From an uncultured Porphyromonadaceae bacterium (GTDB taxonomy: Bacteria; Bacteroidota; Bacteroidia; Bacteroidales; Muribaculaceae), in assembly GCA_900544305.1 (NCBI GenBank), contig UQUV01000020.1, forward strand, positions 1-50,773: 50,773 nucleotides of DNA, in the 5' to 3' direction. How positions within the stretch are numbered: the stretch's first letter is position 1; each line of letters starts with the position of its first letter. The notes below the pieces were generated by a model that was not told the DNA's origin, ran no database searches, and saw nothing but the letters and a program-made list of their open reading frames with translations. Of the stretch, positions 42,396-50,718 are shown piece by piece. The position numbers were made by a program, and so were the translations under genes.

Positions 42396-43320
42396 CTTTC
42401 AGTTCTTTGGTAAAGTTTTTACAGATACGTTCGTGGCGGGCAATCATGTAGACGAGCATCAGGTTGAGCACAGTCAGTTCGAATGCGAAGTACAGCCACG
42501 GCATTTGCAGGAATAGCGAAACGAAAAGGGCGATGACACGCGTGTTGAACGACAGCATGTTCGTATATTTCATCAGCGGCTTGCTCTTGGCGCGGAATGC
42601 GTCGCGGAAATTCTGTGGAATATTTTCGCCGAAACGGGCTTTCAGCTCGCCGCGCAACGTCTGCATGTGAGGGGTGCGCTTTTCCTGATTTTCTGTGTAG
42701 TTGGCATAGAAGAACAGGGTGAGCTTTTTCCAGATGTTTCCTTTCCAGGGCAGTGCGCGATAGTTGGCGCGTACCACTGAAGCCGTGTCGAGCTCGCTGC
42801 CTTCCTTTCCTTTCAGGAAGAAGAGGTGGAAGTTGCGGTAGTAGTCGGCAGCGGCTGCCTGTATGCCGTGGCAGGCACCGGCTACGACTGCCAGCGTCCA
42901 GATAAGCCATGTGTTGTTGATGAAGAATTCGCTGGTTGTTCCTACGCGGAGACAGATGGACACATAGATGGTAACAAACCAGAAGTCGCCGCTCAGTCCG
43001 TCGAGTATTCGTCCGATGCGTGAATATTGCTGAGTAAGGCGTGCAAGCTGTCCGTCGGCACTGTCGTAGGAGTTGGCCCAAATCAGTAGCAGCATGCCGA
43101 TGACGTTCATCCAGATGTTGCTGAAGTAGAACATTACGCCGGCACCCACTCCAAGAAAAATGGAAGCGATGGTGACAGCGTTCGGCTTGATGCCGAGCTT
43201 GGCAAAAAGCACCGCCCAGGCGAAGCCGATGGGGCGATAGAACATCAGGTCGATGGTCTCCTCCGTGTCCATCGACTTTAAGGAGTCCTTGTAGGACACC
43301 TCTTTACCGTTTATTTTCAT
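42382..43320 (-). CDS. CDP-alcohol phosphatidyltransferase, probable PI-phosphate synthase
   Basis: The product is 312 residues with several membrane helices (about 30-70, 120-145 and 255-300). The CDP-alcohol motif is visible as DSADGQLAR, eight residues, GRILD and then GLSGD. The last Asp is one residue farther than in the usual pattern. It should join inositol phosphate to CDP-diacylglycerol in the inner membrane. It overlaps the ATP-grasp gene by 4 bp (ATGA) and the HAD gene by 14 bp, so all three are translationally coupled. Confidence 0.87.
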   Translation of the reverse strand: MKINGKEVSYKDSLKSMDTEETIDLMFYRPIGFAWAVLFAKLGIKPNAVTIASIFLGVGAGVMFYFSNIWMNVIGMLLLIWANSYDSADGQLARLTQQYSRIGRILDGLSGDFWFVTIYVSICLRVGTTSEFFINNTWLIWTLAVVAGACHGIQAAAADYYRNFHLFFLKGKEGSELDTASVVRANYRALPWKGNIWKKLTLFFYANYTENQEKRTPHMQTLRGELKARFGENIPQNFRDAFRAKSKPLMKYTNMLSFNTRVIALFVSLFLQMPWLYFAFELTVLNLMLVYMIARHERICKNFTKELKDGKY

Positions 43321-44195
43321 TTGTCGTTGTTTTTGAGTTTGTCTTTAATGATGCCCAAAACGCTTTTGGCGATGAACGGCGCTGCCTCGTTGCGGCAGGG
43401 CGCGAAGCTGGGCCAGTCGTTGAAGTCTATGATTTCGATTTTACCTTCCGGAGAAACGATGCAGTCGCCGCCGTAGATGCGTACGTCGAGTGCTTCGGCC
43501 GCACGGTGGCAGATGTCTTTCAGCTCGTCGATGTCGAAATCGATGCCTTTCGATTTACCGTTGATGGCTTCAAGGCCGTATTTGCTGTGTCCGTCGTCAA
43601 ACGGGTAGAACCAGAAGAAGAACGGCGAATTGTGGATGCCGTAGAACTTGATGAGGTCGCCTACGAGGTGACGGTTGATGACGGCTCTCGAAATGCCGCG
43701 GTAGAAGTATTCTTGCAGCACTTCCTGCGCTTCTTCGGCATGGCGCACGTAGCTCACGTCTTCCTTGTGCATGGCGTGGAAGTCGCCGCGCTTGATCCAG
43801 CAATTGTTGATACCGGCTTTTTTCAGTTCGTCGATGACGGCTTCGTTGGTGTTGACAATGATGCTGTCGGGATACGGGATATTGTTGCCGATAAGAATGC
43901 GTGTCATACGCTCGCGCGTACAGTTCTCAATGCCGTATCCGGAGTTGATGACGATTCGTCCTTCATCTTCCATTTTCTGGAGCAGGCGGATGGATTCCTG
44001 TTCGCGGCACATGTTCAGAATGATGCGTTCCGACACCTTTCCGCTGATGAATTGCTCCTCGCTATAGATGTTTACCGTGCAGCCGCGCTTTCTCAGCTGG
44101 TCGGCAGTCGCGTTGAAGATGGCCGCATCGTTGCCGATGTGGTTGGGAGAGTAGGCTCCGGCTCTCATAATGCCGGCGATAACTATTTCTGCCAT
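43317..44195 (-). CDS. ATP-grasp-like protein of the inositol-lipid operon
   Basis: The product is 292 residues. The C-terminal GGDCIVSPEGKIEIIDFND, then WPSFAPCR, resembles the metal and ATP site of ATP-grasp ligases (RimK and D-Ala-D-Ala ligase type). WIKRGDFHAMHKED and RHLVGDLIKFYG fit the nucleotide-binding half. Such enzymes join a carboxylate to an amine or thiol through an acyl phosphate. No substrate is known to me. Tight coupling to the CDP-alcohol gene suggests that it modifies a lipid head group or its precursor. Confidence 0.7.
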   Translation of the reverse strand: MAEIVIAGIMRAGAYSPNHIGNDAAIFNATADQLRKRGCTVNIYSEEQFISGKVSERIILNMCREQESIRLLQKMEDEGRIVINSGYGIENCTRERMTRILIGNNIPYPDSIIVNTNEAVIDELKKAGINNCWIKRGDFHAMHKEDVSYVRHAEEAQEVLQEYFYRGISRAVINRHLVGDLIKFYGIHNSPFFFWFYPFDDGHSKYGLEAINGKSKGIDFDIDELKDICHRAAEALDVRIYGGDCIVSPEGKIEIIDFNDWPSFAPCRNEAAPFIAKSVLGIIKDKLKNNDK

Positions 44196-44222
44196 AACTT
44201 GTTGGTTTATCTCTTTTCGAAT

Positions 44223-44927
44223 TCAATCTTTTCCGTTAAGAAAGGCTTCCGCCTTTTCGATGTCACCGGCGTGGTCCACATCGAGGATTTTTCCGAGCGG
44301 ATAGGCTTTCAGTTTCAGTCCGCCGGCTACGAGGGCGCGCTGGAAGTTGCGCATGCGTGCGATGCCCTGTTCCATACATTGTTCAAGGATGCGGACTGCC
44401 TTTTCGTTAAGGGCATAGATTCCGCCGGAAATGTAGGTGGCACCTTCATAGGCCTCGTCGCGGAAGGCTGTGATGTTCAGGTCGCCGTCGGTTTCAACGT
44501 AGAGCGGTTTCTCGTCGTCGATGTAGGAAGTTACGGCCATCATGCCGTCGTAGTCGGTAGCGGCTTCCATTGCTTCGATGTAGCGGCGGAAGTCGTCTTC
44601 GCGGAAAATGGTGTCGACGGTGGTCAGGCAGAAGCGTCCCGGCTTCATGACGCGCGACAGCTCGTAGAAACTGTGCATCGAACTGGGGGTGGATTTCACT
44701 ACCAGACGGAACGGTACGTCGAGCGTCAGACTTTCCAGATATTCGCGCACTTCATGCATCTCTTCGTTGACAATCACGCTTATGCTTTCGGCATTGCAGC
44801 GTGTAAACAGGTGGATGAGCCGTCCGATCATCGGCTCGCCGTTGATGTCGACAAGCGGTTTGGGCTTGGCAACTCCTTCTTGTGCCAGACGTGAACCTTC
44901 GCCGGCAGCGATTATTGCATAGTTCAT
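44223..44927 (-). CDS. Sugar-phosphate nucleotidyltransferase-like protein
   Basis: The product is 234 residues. The N-terminus YAIIAAGEGSRLAQEG is the GxGxRL nucleotide-binding loop, followed by KPKPLVDINGEPMI and the metal-binding TTVDTIF. It should activate a phosphorylated sugar or polyol with a nucleotide; a CDP- or UDP-activated inositol or similar alcohol would fit the operon. It lies 20 bp after pdxA and 27 bp before the ATP-grasp gene. Confidence 0.85.
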   Translation of the reverse strand: MNYAIIAAGEGSRLAQEGVAKPKPLVDINGEPMIGRLIHLFTRCNAESISVIVNEEMHEVREYLESLTLDVPFRLVVKSTPSSMHSFYELSRVMKPGRFCLTTVDTIFREDDFRRYIEAMEAATDYDGMMAVTSYIDDEKPLYVETDGDLNITAFRDEAYEGATYISGGIYALNEKAVRILEQCMEQGIARMRNFQRALVAGGLKLKAYPLGKILDVDHAGDIEKAEAFLNGKD

Positions 44928-44947
44928 ATCGTAATTCTCGAAAAAAA

Positions 44948-46069
44948 TTAATCGTTCAGGATTTCCGGAGTGTCGTTGTCCTCTTTCGTGAGGTCGAGCA
45001 CTTCCTTGTCGCCGCTCTTGTCGAAATACTGCTTGCGGAGCGGGTTGCTGCGCATTTCGTAGTAGTTTTCGCGGCAGCGGAAAATGTCGATAGCCTTGTA
45101 GATGGCCTGGCGGAACGACTGTTCGTCGGCCATGTTCTTTCCGGCGATGTCGTATCCTGTGCCGTGGTCAGGCGATGTGCGCACGTAGGGCAGTCCGGCA
45201 GTAAAGTTGATGCCGCTTTCCATGGCAATAGTCTTGAACGGAGCCAGTCCCTGGTCGTGGTACATGGCGAGCACGCCGTCGAAATGGCTGTATTGGCCGC
45301 TTCCGAAAAATCCGTCGGCTGCATACGGACCGAAGCAAAGTATGCGGTTGGCGTAGGCTTCTTCGATGGCCGGAGTGATGATTTCGTTCTCTTCCTTGCC
45401 GAGCATGCCGTTTTCGCCTGCGTGCGGATTAAGGGAAAGCACTGCAATACGCGGCTTGATGATGCCGAAATCGCGGGCAAGCGATTCGTTGAAAATGCTT
45501 AGCTTCTCGACGATGGCTTCTTTTGTGATGGCCTGCGGAACTTCGGCGATGGGCAGGTGGGTAGTGACAAGCGCTACACGCAGATTGTCGTTGCATAGAA
45601 TCATCAGCGACTTGTTGCCTTCACCGATGCGTGATTCCAGATATTCCGTATGTCCCGGGAAGTGGAATTCCTCGCTCTGTATGGTGTTCTTGTTGATAGG
45701 AGCGGTGACGAGCACGTCGATAATGCCGTTGCGGAGGTCGTCGGCGGCACGTTTCAGCGAAGCCAGTGCGGCTTTTCCTGCTATTTCTGTGGCGTTGCCC
45801 AATTCTATTTTCACTTCGCCGTCGAGCACTTCAACGAGGTTGTTGGCGTTTTCCAGCGCTTCTTCGGCACGTGGCACCATGTTGAAGTTCACGTTGGGCA
45901 GCTCCAATGCTTTGCGGTGGTAGGATAGAGCTTTCGACGAACCGTAGACAATGGGAGTGCAGAGCTCCACCATGCGAGGTTCGGAAAGTGTTTTTAAAAT
46001 GACTTCATAGCCGATGCCATTGATGTCGCCGTGCGTAATACCGACACGTATTTTTCTATTTTGATCCAT
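44948..46069 (-). CDS. pdxA: 4-hydroxythreonine-4-phosphate dehydrogenase
   Basis: The product is 373 residues from ATG 46069 (MDQNRKIRVGITHGD). Family motifs include GDINGIGYEV, FPGHTEYLE, VTTHLPIAEV, MYHDQGLAPFKT and RTSPDHGTGYDIAG. It makes a pyridoxal phosphate precursor. A TTG at 46096 extends the frame, but the -7 box at 46101-46108 puts the transcription start too close, so 46069 is chosen. It is the first gene of the inositol-lipid operon, an unexpected partner in metabolic terms. Confidence 0.93.
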   Translation of the reverse strand: MDQNRKIRVGITHGDINGIGYEVILKTLSEPRMVELCTPIVYGSSKALSYHRKALELPNVNFNMVPRAEEALENANNLVEVLDGEVKIELGNATEIAGKAALASLKRAADDLRNGIIDVLVTAPINKNTIQSEEFHFPGHTEYLESRIGEGNKSLMILCNDNLRVALVTTHLPIAEVPQAITKEAIVEKLSIFNESLARDFGIIKPRIAVLSLNPHAGENGMLGKEENEIITPAIEEAYANRILCFGPYAADGFFGSGQYSHFDGVLAMYHDQGLAPFKTIAMESGINFTAGLPYVRTSPDHGTGYDIAGKNMADEQSFRQAIYKAIDIFRCRENYYEMRSNPLRKQYFDKSGDKEVLDLTKEDNDTPEILND

Positions 46070-46100
46070 TTCTGTATGTTCGTGAATTAATTCCAAATTA

Positions 46101-46108
46101 CAAAGTTA
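46101..46108 (-). promoter_or_regulatory. -7 box of the pdxA operon
   Basis: Minus-strand TAACTTTG is a perfect TAnnTTTG, 31 bp before the ATG at 46069. No convincing -33 element is seen. Confidence 0.55.
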
Positions 46109-46228
46109 CAATTATTTTTGAATAACGGCGGGTTTCGTTTCGGCTTTTCAATCCGAGGGTGGCTGTAGGGGAACAGAAAAAGAAACCAATGGAACATTTT
46201 TCCCGAAACAGTATCGGTACGAAATGAA

Positions 46229-46255
46229 AAAGCCGGCTTTTGAGAGGCCGGCTTT
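46229..46255 (-). terminator. Terminator of the lipoprotein gene
   Basis: A 9-bp stem, AAAGCCGGC (46229-46237) with GCCGGCTTT (46247-46255), is followed on the minus strand by TTTTTCATTTC. It starts 21 bp after the stop at 46277. Confidence 0.85.
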
Positions 46256-46276
46256 CTGTATGTTGTCTTTGCAGAA

Positions 46277-47137
46277 TTATTGCGGAATGATGGTAATGTT
46301 AGCGCGGTTTCCTGCGGTGTCTTCCAGAACGAACGGCATCGGTTCGTCCTTTTCCCATACTTTGACTTGAAGCACATCGGCATCCATTCCTTCGGTTTTT
46401 TTCATTATCAGAATAAACGGATTCTTCTCAGCCTGAGAGACAAAAGACCAATGGCCTTCTCCAAATTTCAGCGGAAAGTGGATTTGCTCTGCTTTCTTAG
46501 CCTTGAATTCAACCGGTTCGCTGGAAGTTATGTCACGGCCGTTGCTGACTGCCACATCGAGATAAAGCACCGAGCCGCGGCTGTCGTTCAGAATCCATTT
46601 TTCGCTCGTATTGGGAAGAAGGGTTTTAATGCCTATCTTGTGTTTCTCGTCCAATGATAGCGATACGGCATGCTTTGAACCGTATTCTGTGATGCTATAT
46701 TCGCCGGTGCCATATTCACAGTCCATATTGTAAGTGCATCCATATATGGCGAGAACCTGATACCAATTGCATTCGAGCGACGGATGTGTGGTTAGGATAG
46801 TAAGGTTCTTTTGTTTGCCTTCCTTGTCCGTGATGGTCAGGTACGTGTCACGGTCAACCAGTTCTACGGTTATGTGGTTGCCGTTGACAGTCGCTTTTCC
46901 CTGTGAATAGCCCGTGCTGTTTGCAACCTCGACCTGATAGTCGCCGTTGCCGGAAATGACGTCGAATTCGTAGGTGAGCTGGTCGGTTGTGACCGATTTT
47001 TCGTTGGTGGACAGCGTCAGTTCTACGGACATTTTAGGTTCATCCTCTTCGCTGCATGAAACGAAGCCCATAGTCCCCGCTATCAGACAAACAGAACCGA
47101 CGATGCTAAGGAATTTTGTTTTCATTGTAGATTTCAT
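46277..47137 (-). CDS. Hypothetical lipoprotein
   Basis: The product is 286 residues; the start may be ATG 47137 or ATG 47125 (MKTKFLS). The signal peptide ends GFVSC, giving a lipidated Cys, followed by the acidic SEEDEPK typical of surface-exposed Bacteroidetes lipoproteins. The rest is beta-rich with no motif that I recognise; residues about 40-110 look Ig-like (YEFDVISGNGDYQVEV). It has its own consensus promoter and terminator. Confidence 0.8.
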   Translation of the reverse strand: MKSTMKTKFLSIVGSVCLIAGTMGFVSCSEEDEPKMSVELTLSTNEKSVTTDQLTYEFDVISGNGDYQVEVANSTGYSQGKATVNGNHITVELVDRDTYLTITDKEGKQKNLTILTTHPSLECNWYQVLAIYGCTYNMDCEYGTGEYSITEYGSKHAVSLSLDEKHKIGIKTLLPNTSEKWILNDSRGSVLYLDVAVSNGRDITSSEPVEFKAKKAEQIHFPLKFGEGHWSFVSQAEKNPFILIMKKTEGMDADVLQVKVWEKDEPMPFVLEDTAGNRANITIIPQ

Positions 47138-47162
47138 TGTTGGGTTTGTGGTAAGTTTCAGG

Positions 47163-47193
47163 CAAAGATATTGATAAAAAAATTCTGTGCAAA
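47163..47193 (-). promoter_or_regulatory. Promoter of the lipoprotein gene
   Basis: Minus strand: TTTG (47193-47190), 19 bp spacer, TATCTTTG (47170-47163), both perfect. Transcription should start about 20 bp before the first ATG. Confidence 0.75.
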
Positions 47194-47215
47194 ATGGTTG
47201 GATGTAAAATATCGG

Positions 47216-47356
47216 TCATGTTAAATCATAATTGTTAATCTTTTCCGTGCCTGGTATCCTATAACCGTTTTGTAGAACTGGAAAGGAAGTATTTCTTTCC
47301 CCGAGAATTTTCATAAAGAAGGTCCTGCTGGGAACTTGTACTGGTATCAGTTTCAT
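47216..47356 (-). CDS. Possible 46-codon small protein
   Basis: On the minus strand an ATG at 47356 opens a 46-codon frame (MKLIPVQVPSRTFF ... YDLT, stop 47216). It is preceded at ideal distance by AGAGGAGAAG, a strong Shine-Dalgarno sequence, which is unusual in this phylum. There is no signal peptide and no relation that I recognise. No -7 box was found upstream, so it may be spurious. Confidence 0.3.
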   Translation of the reverse strand: MKLIPVQVPSRTFFMKILGERNTSFPVLQNGYRIPGTEKINNYDLT

Positions 47357-47499
47357 TGGCTTCTCCTCTTTGTATGTTTGTCACAGAGAAAAATCTCGAT
47401 TCATGATACCTTTAAAGACTTGCGGATTGAACATCGCTTTTCAAAACGGTATTGCTAATTCATTATCTGCCATTACGGCATATTGCTTTTTGAGAAAAA

Positions 47500-47534
47500 G
47501 CCCGCCAATGACATAGATTTTGTCAATGACGGGC
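47500..47534 (-). terminator. Terminator hairpin downstream of the T9SS gene
   Basis: GCCCGCCAATGACA (47500-47513) pairs with TGTCAATGACGGGC (47521-47534) with two mismatches, and minus-strand TTTTTCTC follows. It would stop any transcript passing the first hairpin. Confidence 0.7.
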
Positions 47535-47637
47535 AACGGTCTATTTCCTGATTTAAATTCTAACTCAAGTTGTTTATGGTATGGCAAAGCCTGAGATTAG
47601 TTGCATTTTAGGCATTATTTTTGATTAGATATGAAGA

Positions 47638-47666
47638 GAGGGTGTACCAGATGTTGATACACCCTC
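47638..47666 (-). terminator. Hairpin downstream of the T9SS gene
   Basis: A perfect 9-bp stem, GAGGGTGTA (47638-47646) with TACACCCTC (47658-47666), has an 11-nt loop. It lies 105 bp after the stop at 47772 and lacks a clear T-run. Confidence 0.6.
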
Positions 47667-47771
47667 GTCCCATATTGAGTATGAACGTGAGGTCAAAACT
47701 GTTTAAAGGTCATTGCAATATCTATAGATAAAATCTTAACCGATAAACAATGAACGCTAAAAACATATTTA

Positions 47772-50312
47772 TTATTTCCAAATAAATTTAAGTCGCTTTA
47801 TTCTTTCTCCAACACGTACTTCTGCTATATAAACACCATCTATCAGTCCTGATAAAGGAACAAATTGTGTATCATTATTAATTTCTGTGGCCAATAGGAA
47901 ACGTCCATGCATGTCAGTTATCATAAGGGTTCCATTTACAGCATGTAGAACGTTTAATCCTCTTTGACTGACTTGTATAGCGATACCTTCTTCAAGAGTG
48001 TTTTCTACATTTGAATTAATTTCTACACAAAGTTTGCCGCCTTTTATTTGATGGTGCAACTCACTCATATCAGGTCCGGACATAATACAGTTTTCAGGCA
48101 TCAATTCATACACCCCATCAGAAATATTTATCGGCAATGTGGTTTTTACATCAAATTGTCCACTCAACGATTTCAAATCTTCGGAATAAGCTAAAATCGT
48201 ATATACATTATTCGTGGCATTTAATTTTTTACCGACCGTCAATCCTTTGGTACAAGATTCCAACTCGATGCCATCGGGAAGTAGAATGTCAAATTGTATT
48301 CCACTCACAACATCTTTATTGTTTAGCTCAAAAGTTAGATCTGCGGTACCGGTTCCTGTGGTGACAAAAGTATCTTTGACAGTGAGACTGTTTTCTGCAT
48401 ATTGGGTATAAGTAGAACTTTTAACATCATCATTGCCAAGAATAATTCCGGTGATACCTACCACGTCTCGAATGTCAATGTCATCATCTTCATTTATGTC
48501 CGCAGTAGTTTTATTCCATGTTGGGGAGATGTGTTCATAAATTAAATCTATTGCACATAGTATGTCCATAGCATCTACTTTTTCATCTTTGTTGACATCA
48601 CCTTTCTGCAAAGAATGTTCGTTTGGCTCACGAACCTCCATGCGCTGTGTTATCATATTCTGACAACCAGATGGCGCTTCATAACAATAAGTAATCAAGT
48701 AAATGCCAGACCCACGTTCTTGTGGATCAAAATATGTTGCTTCTTCTCCATCTATATAATAAATGCCGCCTGAAGGGAATCCACCATCCAGCATAAATGC
48801 GCTTTCTGTTGTATATACAGGGAAATACGGTTCTAATGTAACCTCCGGCAGAGGTTTTACATTTATTGTAAGAATGGCCGATTCTGCAACGTCAACCTGA
48901 CAACAAGGATTGGAAGAATATACCCGGACTTGTACTTGTGATTCATCTGTTAAAGTATTTGTCTGTAAAGTATCGTTTTCTCCATAAGCCACAGTCTCTC
49001 CGTTTATCAACCATTCAAACTCGGGATTGAAGCCTGCATCAAGCGCTTTCGCTACAAAGCAAATGGTATCGCCTTCACAATTTTCTTTCGATGATGCACT
49101 CAGTGATACCGACGGTGCAGAAGTCCCCAATACGACAATGGGTTTTGTGCATATGGATTCACACTCTCCAACGGTTTTAACGGATAACGTAACCATATAT
49201 TCTCCTGCTTCATCGTACGTATATGTTAGGTCTTTGTCGCCAGTCATATCAATTTCACCGTCACCATCCATATCCCATTTATACTCGGTCTCTTCTGTAG
49301 CACCGGTGGTCAAGTTCGTGATGGCAACTTCTTCACCACAGCATACCGTGTCCTTGGCAAGAGTAAAGTCAGGAATGGCATTTACGCAGATATTCTGTAC
49401 CAACGAAGAACTCCATGTGTTTCCTGATTTTGCTCTGATGACCAACACGTGTGAGCCATAATCTTCCGGGACTGGTATCTCTTCCTGGACAATCGCAATT
49501 TCTCCTATTCCAAAGTTTAATGGTGTAGCTTTTCCATATCCGGGATCAGTATCCCAATAATATTCCACCGCATTGATTGCTCCGCCATTTGCGGCTATAC
49601 CTACAATTTTGGTATAAGTCGGTGACCAACTTACGCCATTTCCGATACGCATCCCCAATAAGTGCATACCATCTGATAGCGTATCGGTCAGAATTGACAT
49701 ATTTAACAATGCGGATTCTTCATCGGCTTCAATGGCATAGGGTGTGGCCTGTCCGATACCGGGATCTTTATCCCAAAAATATTCTATACGGTCAACTTTT
49801 CCGTTTTGAGGAGGTATCGCTACCAGATGAAGTACCGTAGGAGTCCATATATTGCCATATCCCAAACGGAGCCCTAGGGTATGTATGCCCGCTGGCATTT
49901 CATTTGTAACGAGCGACATATTCAGGACCGTTGTTTCGCCACTTAGTGCAATGGGATATGGAGTTGCACTGCCTATACCGGGGTCTTCGTCCCAAAAATA
50001 TTCGAGCTTCGTATTATTTTCCCCATAAGGCAAGGCGTTAAATACCAATCTGAGCAATGTAGGGGAGGCATATTTCCCGTCTAAAGCACGAATACCTAAA
50101 AGATTAATTCCTATTGGCAAATAATCTGTCGGAATTTCGGCATTAAATGTCTCATTATTCCCAATCAAAATATTGCCCCGACCTATACCTGGATCTGTAT
50201 TCCAAAAATATTCTACGCGGTTCTGTGCATGCAATATAGTCACGCACAGAAAACACAAACACATTATCCACCTCGGTATCTTTCGCATCGGGGATAGTAA
50301 TGTATTATTCAT
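47772..50312 (-). CDS. T9SS-sorted multidomain surface protein with EYFWD repeats, PKD and dockerin-like domains
   Basis: The product is 846 residues with a signal peptide (about 1-30). Four tandem modules of about 70 residues begin EYFWNTDPGIG (33), EYFWDEDPGIG (103), EYFWDKDPGIG (177) and EYYWDTDPGYG (252). A PKD domain follows (about 322-400, KWDMDGDGEIDMTGDK, YTYDEAGEYMVTL), then another Ig-like domain. A dockerin-type pair of calcium loops comes next (about 572-630, GDVNKDEKVDAMD and ADINEDDDIDIRD). A cohesin-like stretch (about 650-770) and a T9SS type A sorting domain (about 775-846) finish it. No catalytic site is seen; a role in adhesion or scaffolding is likely. It overlaps the upstream gene by 8 bp. 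Confidence 0.85.
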   Translation of the reverse strand: MNNTLLSPMRKIPRWIMCLCFLCVTILHAQNRVEYFWNTDPGIGRGNILIGNNETFNAEIPTDYLPIGINLLGIRALDGKYASPTLLRLVFNALPYGENNTKLEYFWDEDPGIGSATPYPIALSGETTVLNMSLVTNEMPAGIHTLGLRLGYGNIWTPTVLHLVAIPPQNGKVDRIEYFWDKDPGIGQATPYAIEADEESALLNMSILTDTLSDGMHLLGMRIGNGVSWSPTYTKIVGIAANGGAINAVEYYWDTDPGYGKATPLNFGIGEIAIVQEEIPVPEDYGSHVLVIRAKSGNTWSSSLVQNICVNAIPDFTLAKDTVCCGEEVAITNLTTGATEETEYKWDMDGDGEIDMTGDKDLTYTYDEAGEYMVTLSVKTVGECESICTKPIVVLGTSAPSVSLSASSKENCEGDTICFVAKALDAGFNPEFEWLINGETVAYGENDTLQTNTLTDESQVQVRVYSSNPCCQVDVAESAILTINVKPLPEVTLEPYFPVYTTESAFMLDGGFPSGGIYYIDGEEATYFDPQERGSGIYLITYCYEAPSGCQNMITQRMEVREPNEHSLQKGDVNKDEKVDAMDILCAIDLIYEHISPTWNKTTADINEDDDIDIRDVVGITGIILGNDDVKSSTYTQYAENSLTVKDTFVTTGTGTADLTFELNNKDVVSGIQFDILLPDGIELESCTKGLTVGKKLNATNNVYTILAYSEDLKSLSGQFDVKTTLPINISDGVYELMPENCIMSGPDMSELHHQIKGGKLCVEINSNVENTLEEGIAIQVSQRGLNVLHAVNGTLMITDMHGRFLLATEINNDTQFVPLSGLIDGVYIAEVRVGERIKRLKFIWK

Positions 50313-50718
50313 TTTGACTCTTTATTTTAAGCGTGATATTCAATTTTCCATCGGTTGACTGGTTAGGGATAGTTGCCTCATAAATGTACGGGACAAGTCT
50401 TGGACGTCCGAAAAGTACAAAAGGATAGGGACCGCTGAAAATTCCACAATCATATCCGTTCGTTCCATAGCCCAATGCCGGACTTCCTTCTTTGAGTTCG
50501 TATATGGCATCAATACCCCCTTCCATTACAAAAACATCTTCCAAAGTGGCGCCGATAAATTTATTGTCCGGATAGTTGGGAAAAGCATGTTCCGATTCCG
50601 TGCTAAAAACATTGCGCACAATAGAATTGTTATATTCCGGAGTGGTGTCCTTTATAGTATTATTTTTATAATAGAATACTGTCTGATCCGAATTGACCGA
50701 ATATTTCGTATTTGTATT
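50305..50718 (-). pseudogene. C-terminal part of a beta-helix-like protein, 5' part missing
   Basis: An open frame of about 137 codons from 50718 to 50305 reads like the end of a parallel beta-helix protein (VFYYKNNTIKDTTPEYNNSI, SPALGYGTNGYDCGIFSG). Coding character extends upstream of the only possible start (GTG 50619). The frame is closed by TAA at 50719-50721, and the remaining bases to the edge have another character. The gene is therefore either frameshifted or cut by another element. Its end overlaps the T9SS gene by 8 bp, so the two were one operon. Confidence 0.55.

Larger units (their letters stand above)
47357..47771. other. Sparse intergenic stretch with two hairpins
   Basis: No gene is supported here. 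It holds two strong hairpins on the 3' side of the T9SS gene (47500-47534 and 47638-47666) and otherwise AT-rich sequence. Confidence 0.6.

Noticed and set aside
43506..44894. A 462-codon plus-strand frame over the ATP-grasp and nucleotidyltransferase genes
   Set aside because: It lies opposite two recognised, tightly coupled genes and shows no domain or promoter; long mirror frames are common with this codon bias.
47454..47602. Minus-strand frame reading ALPYHKQLELEF..., thought at first to be a transposase remnant
   Set aside because: It has no proper start, and its central part is the stem-loop and T-run of a terminator (47500-47534).
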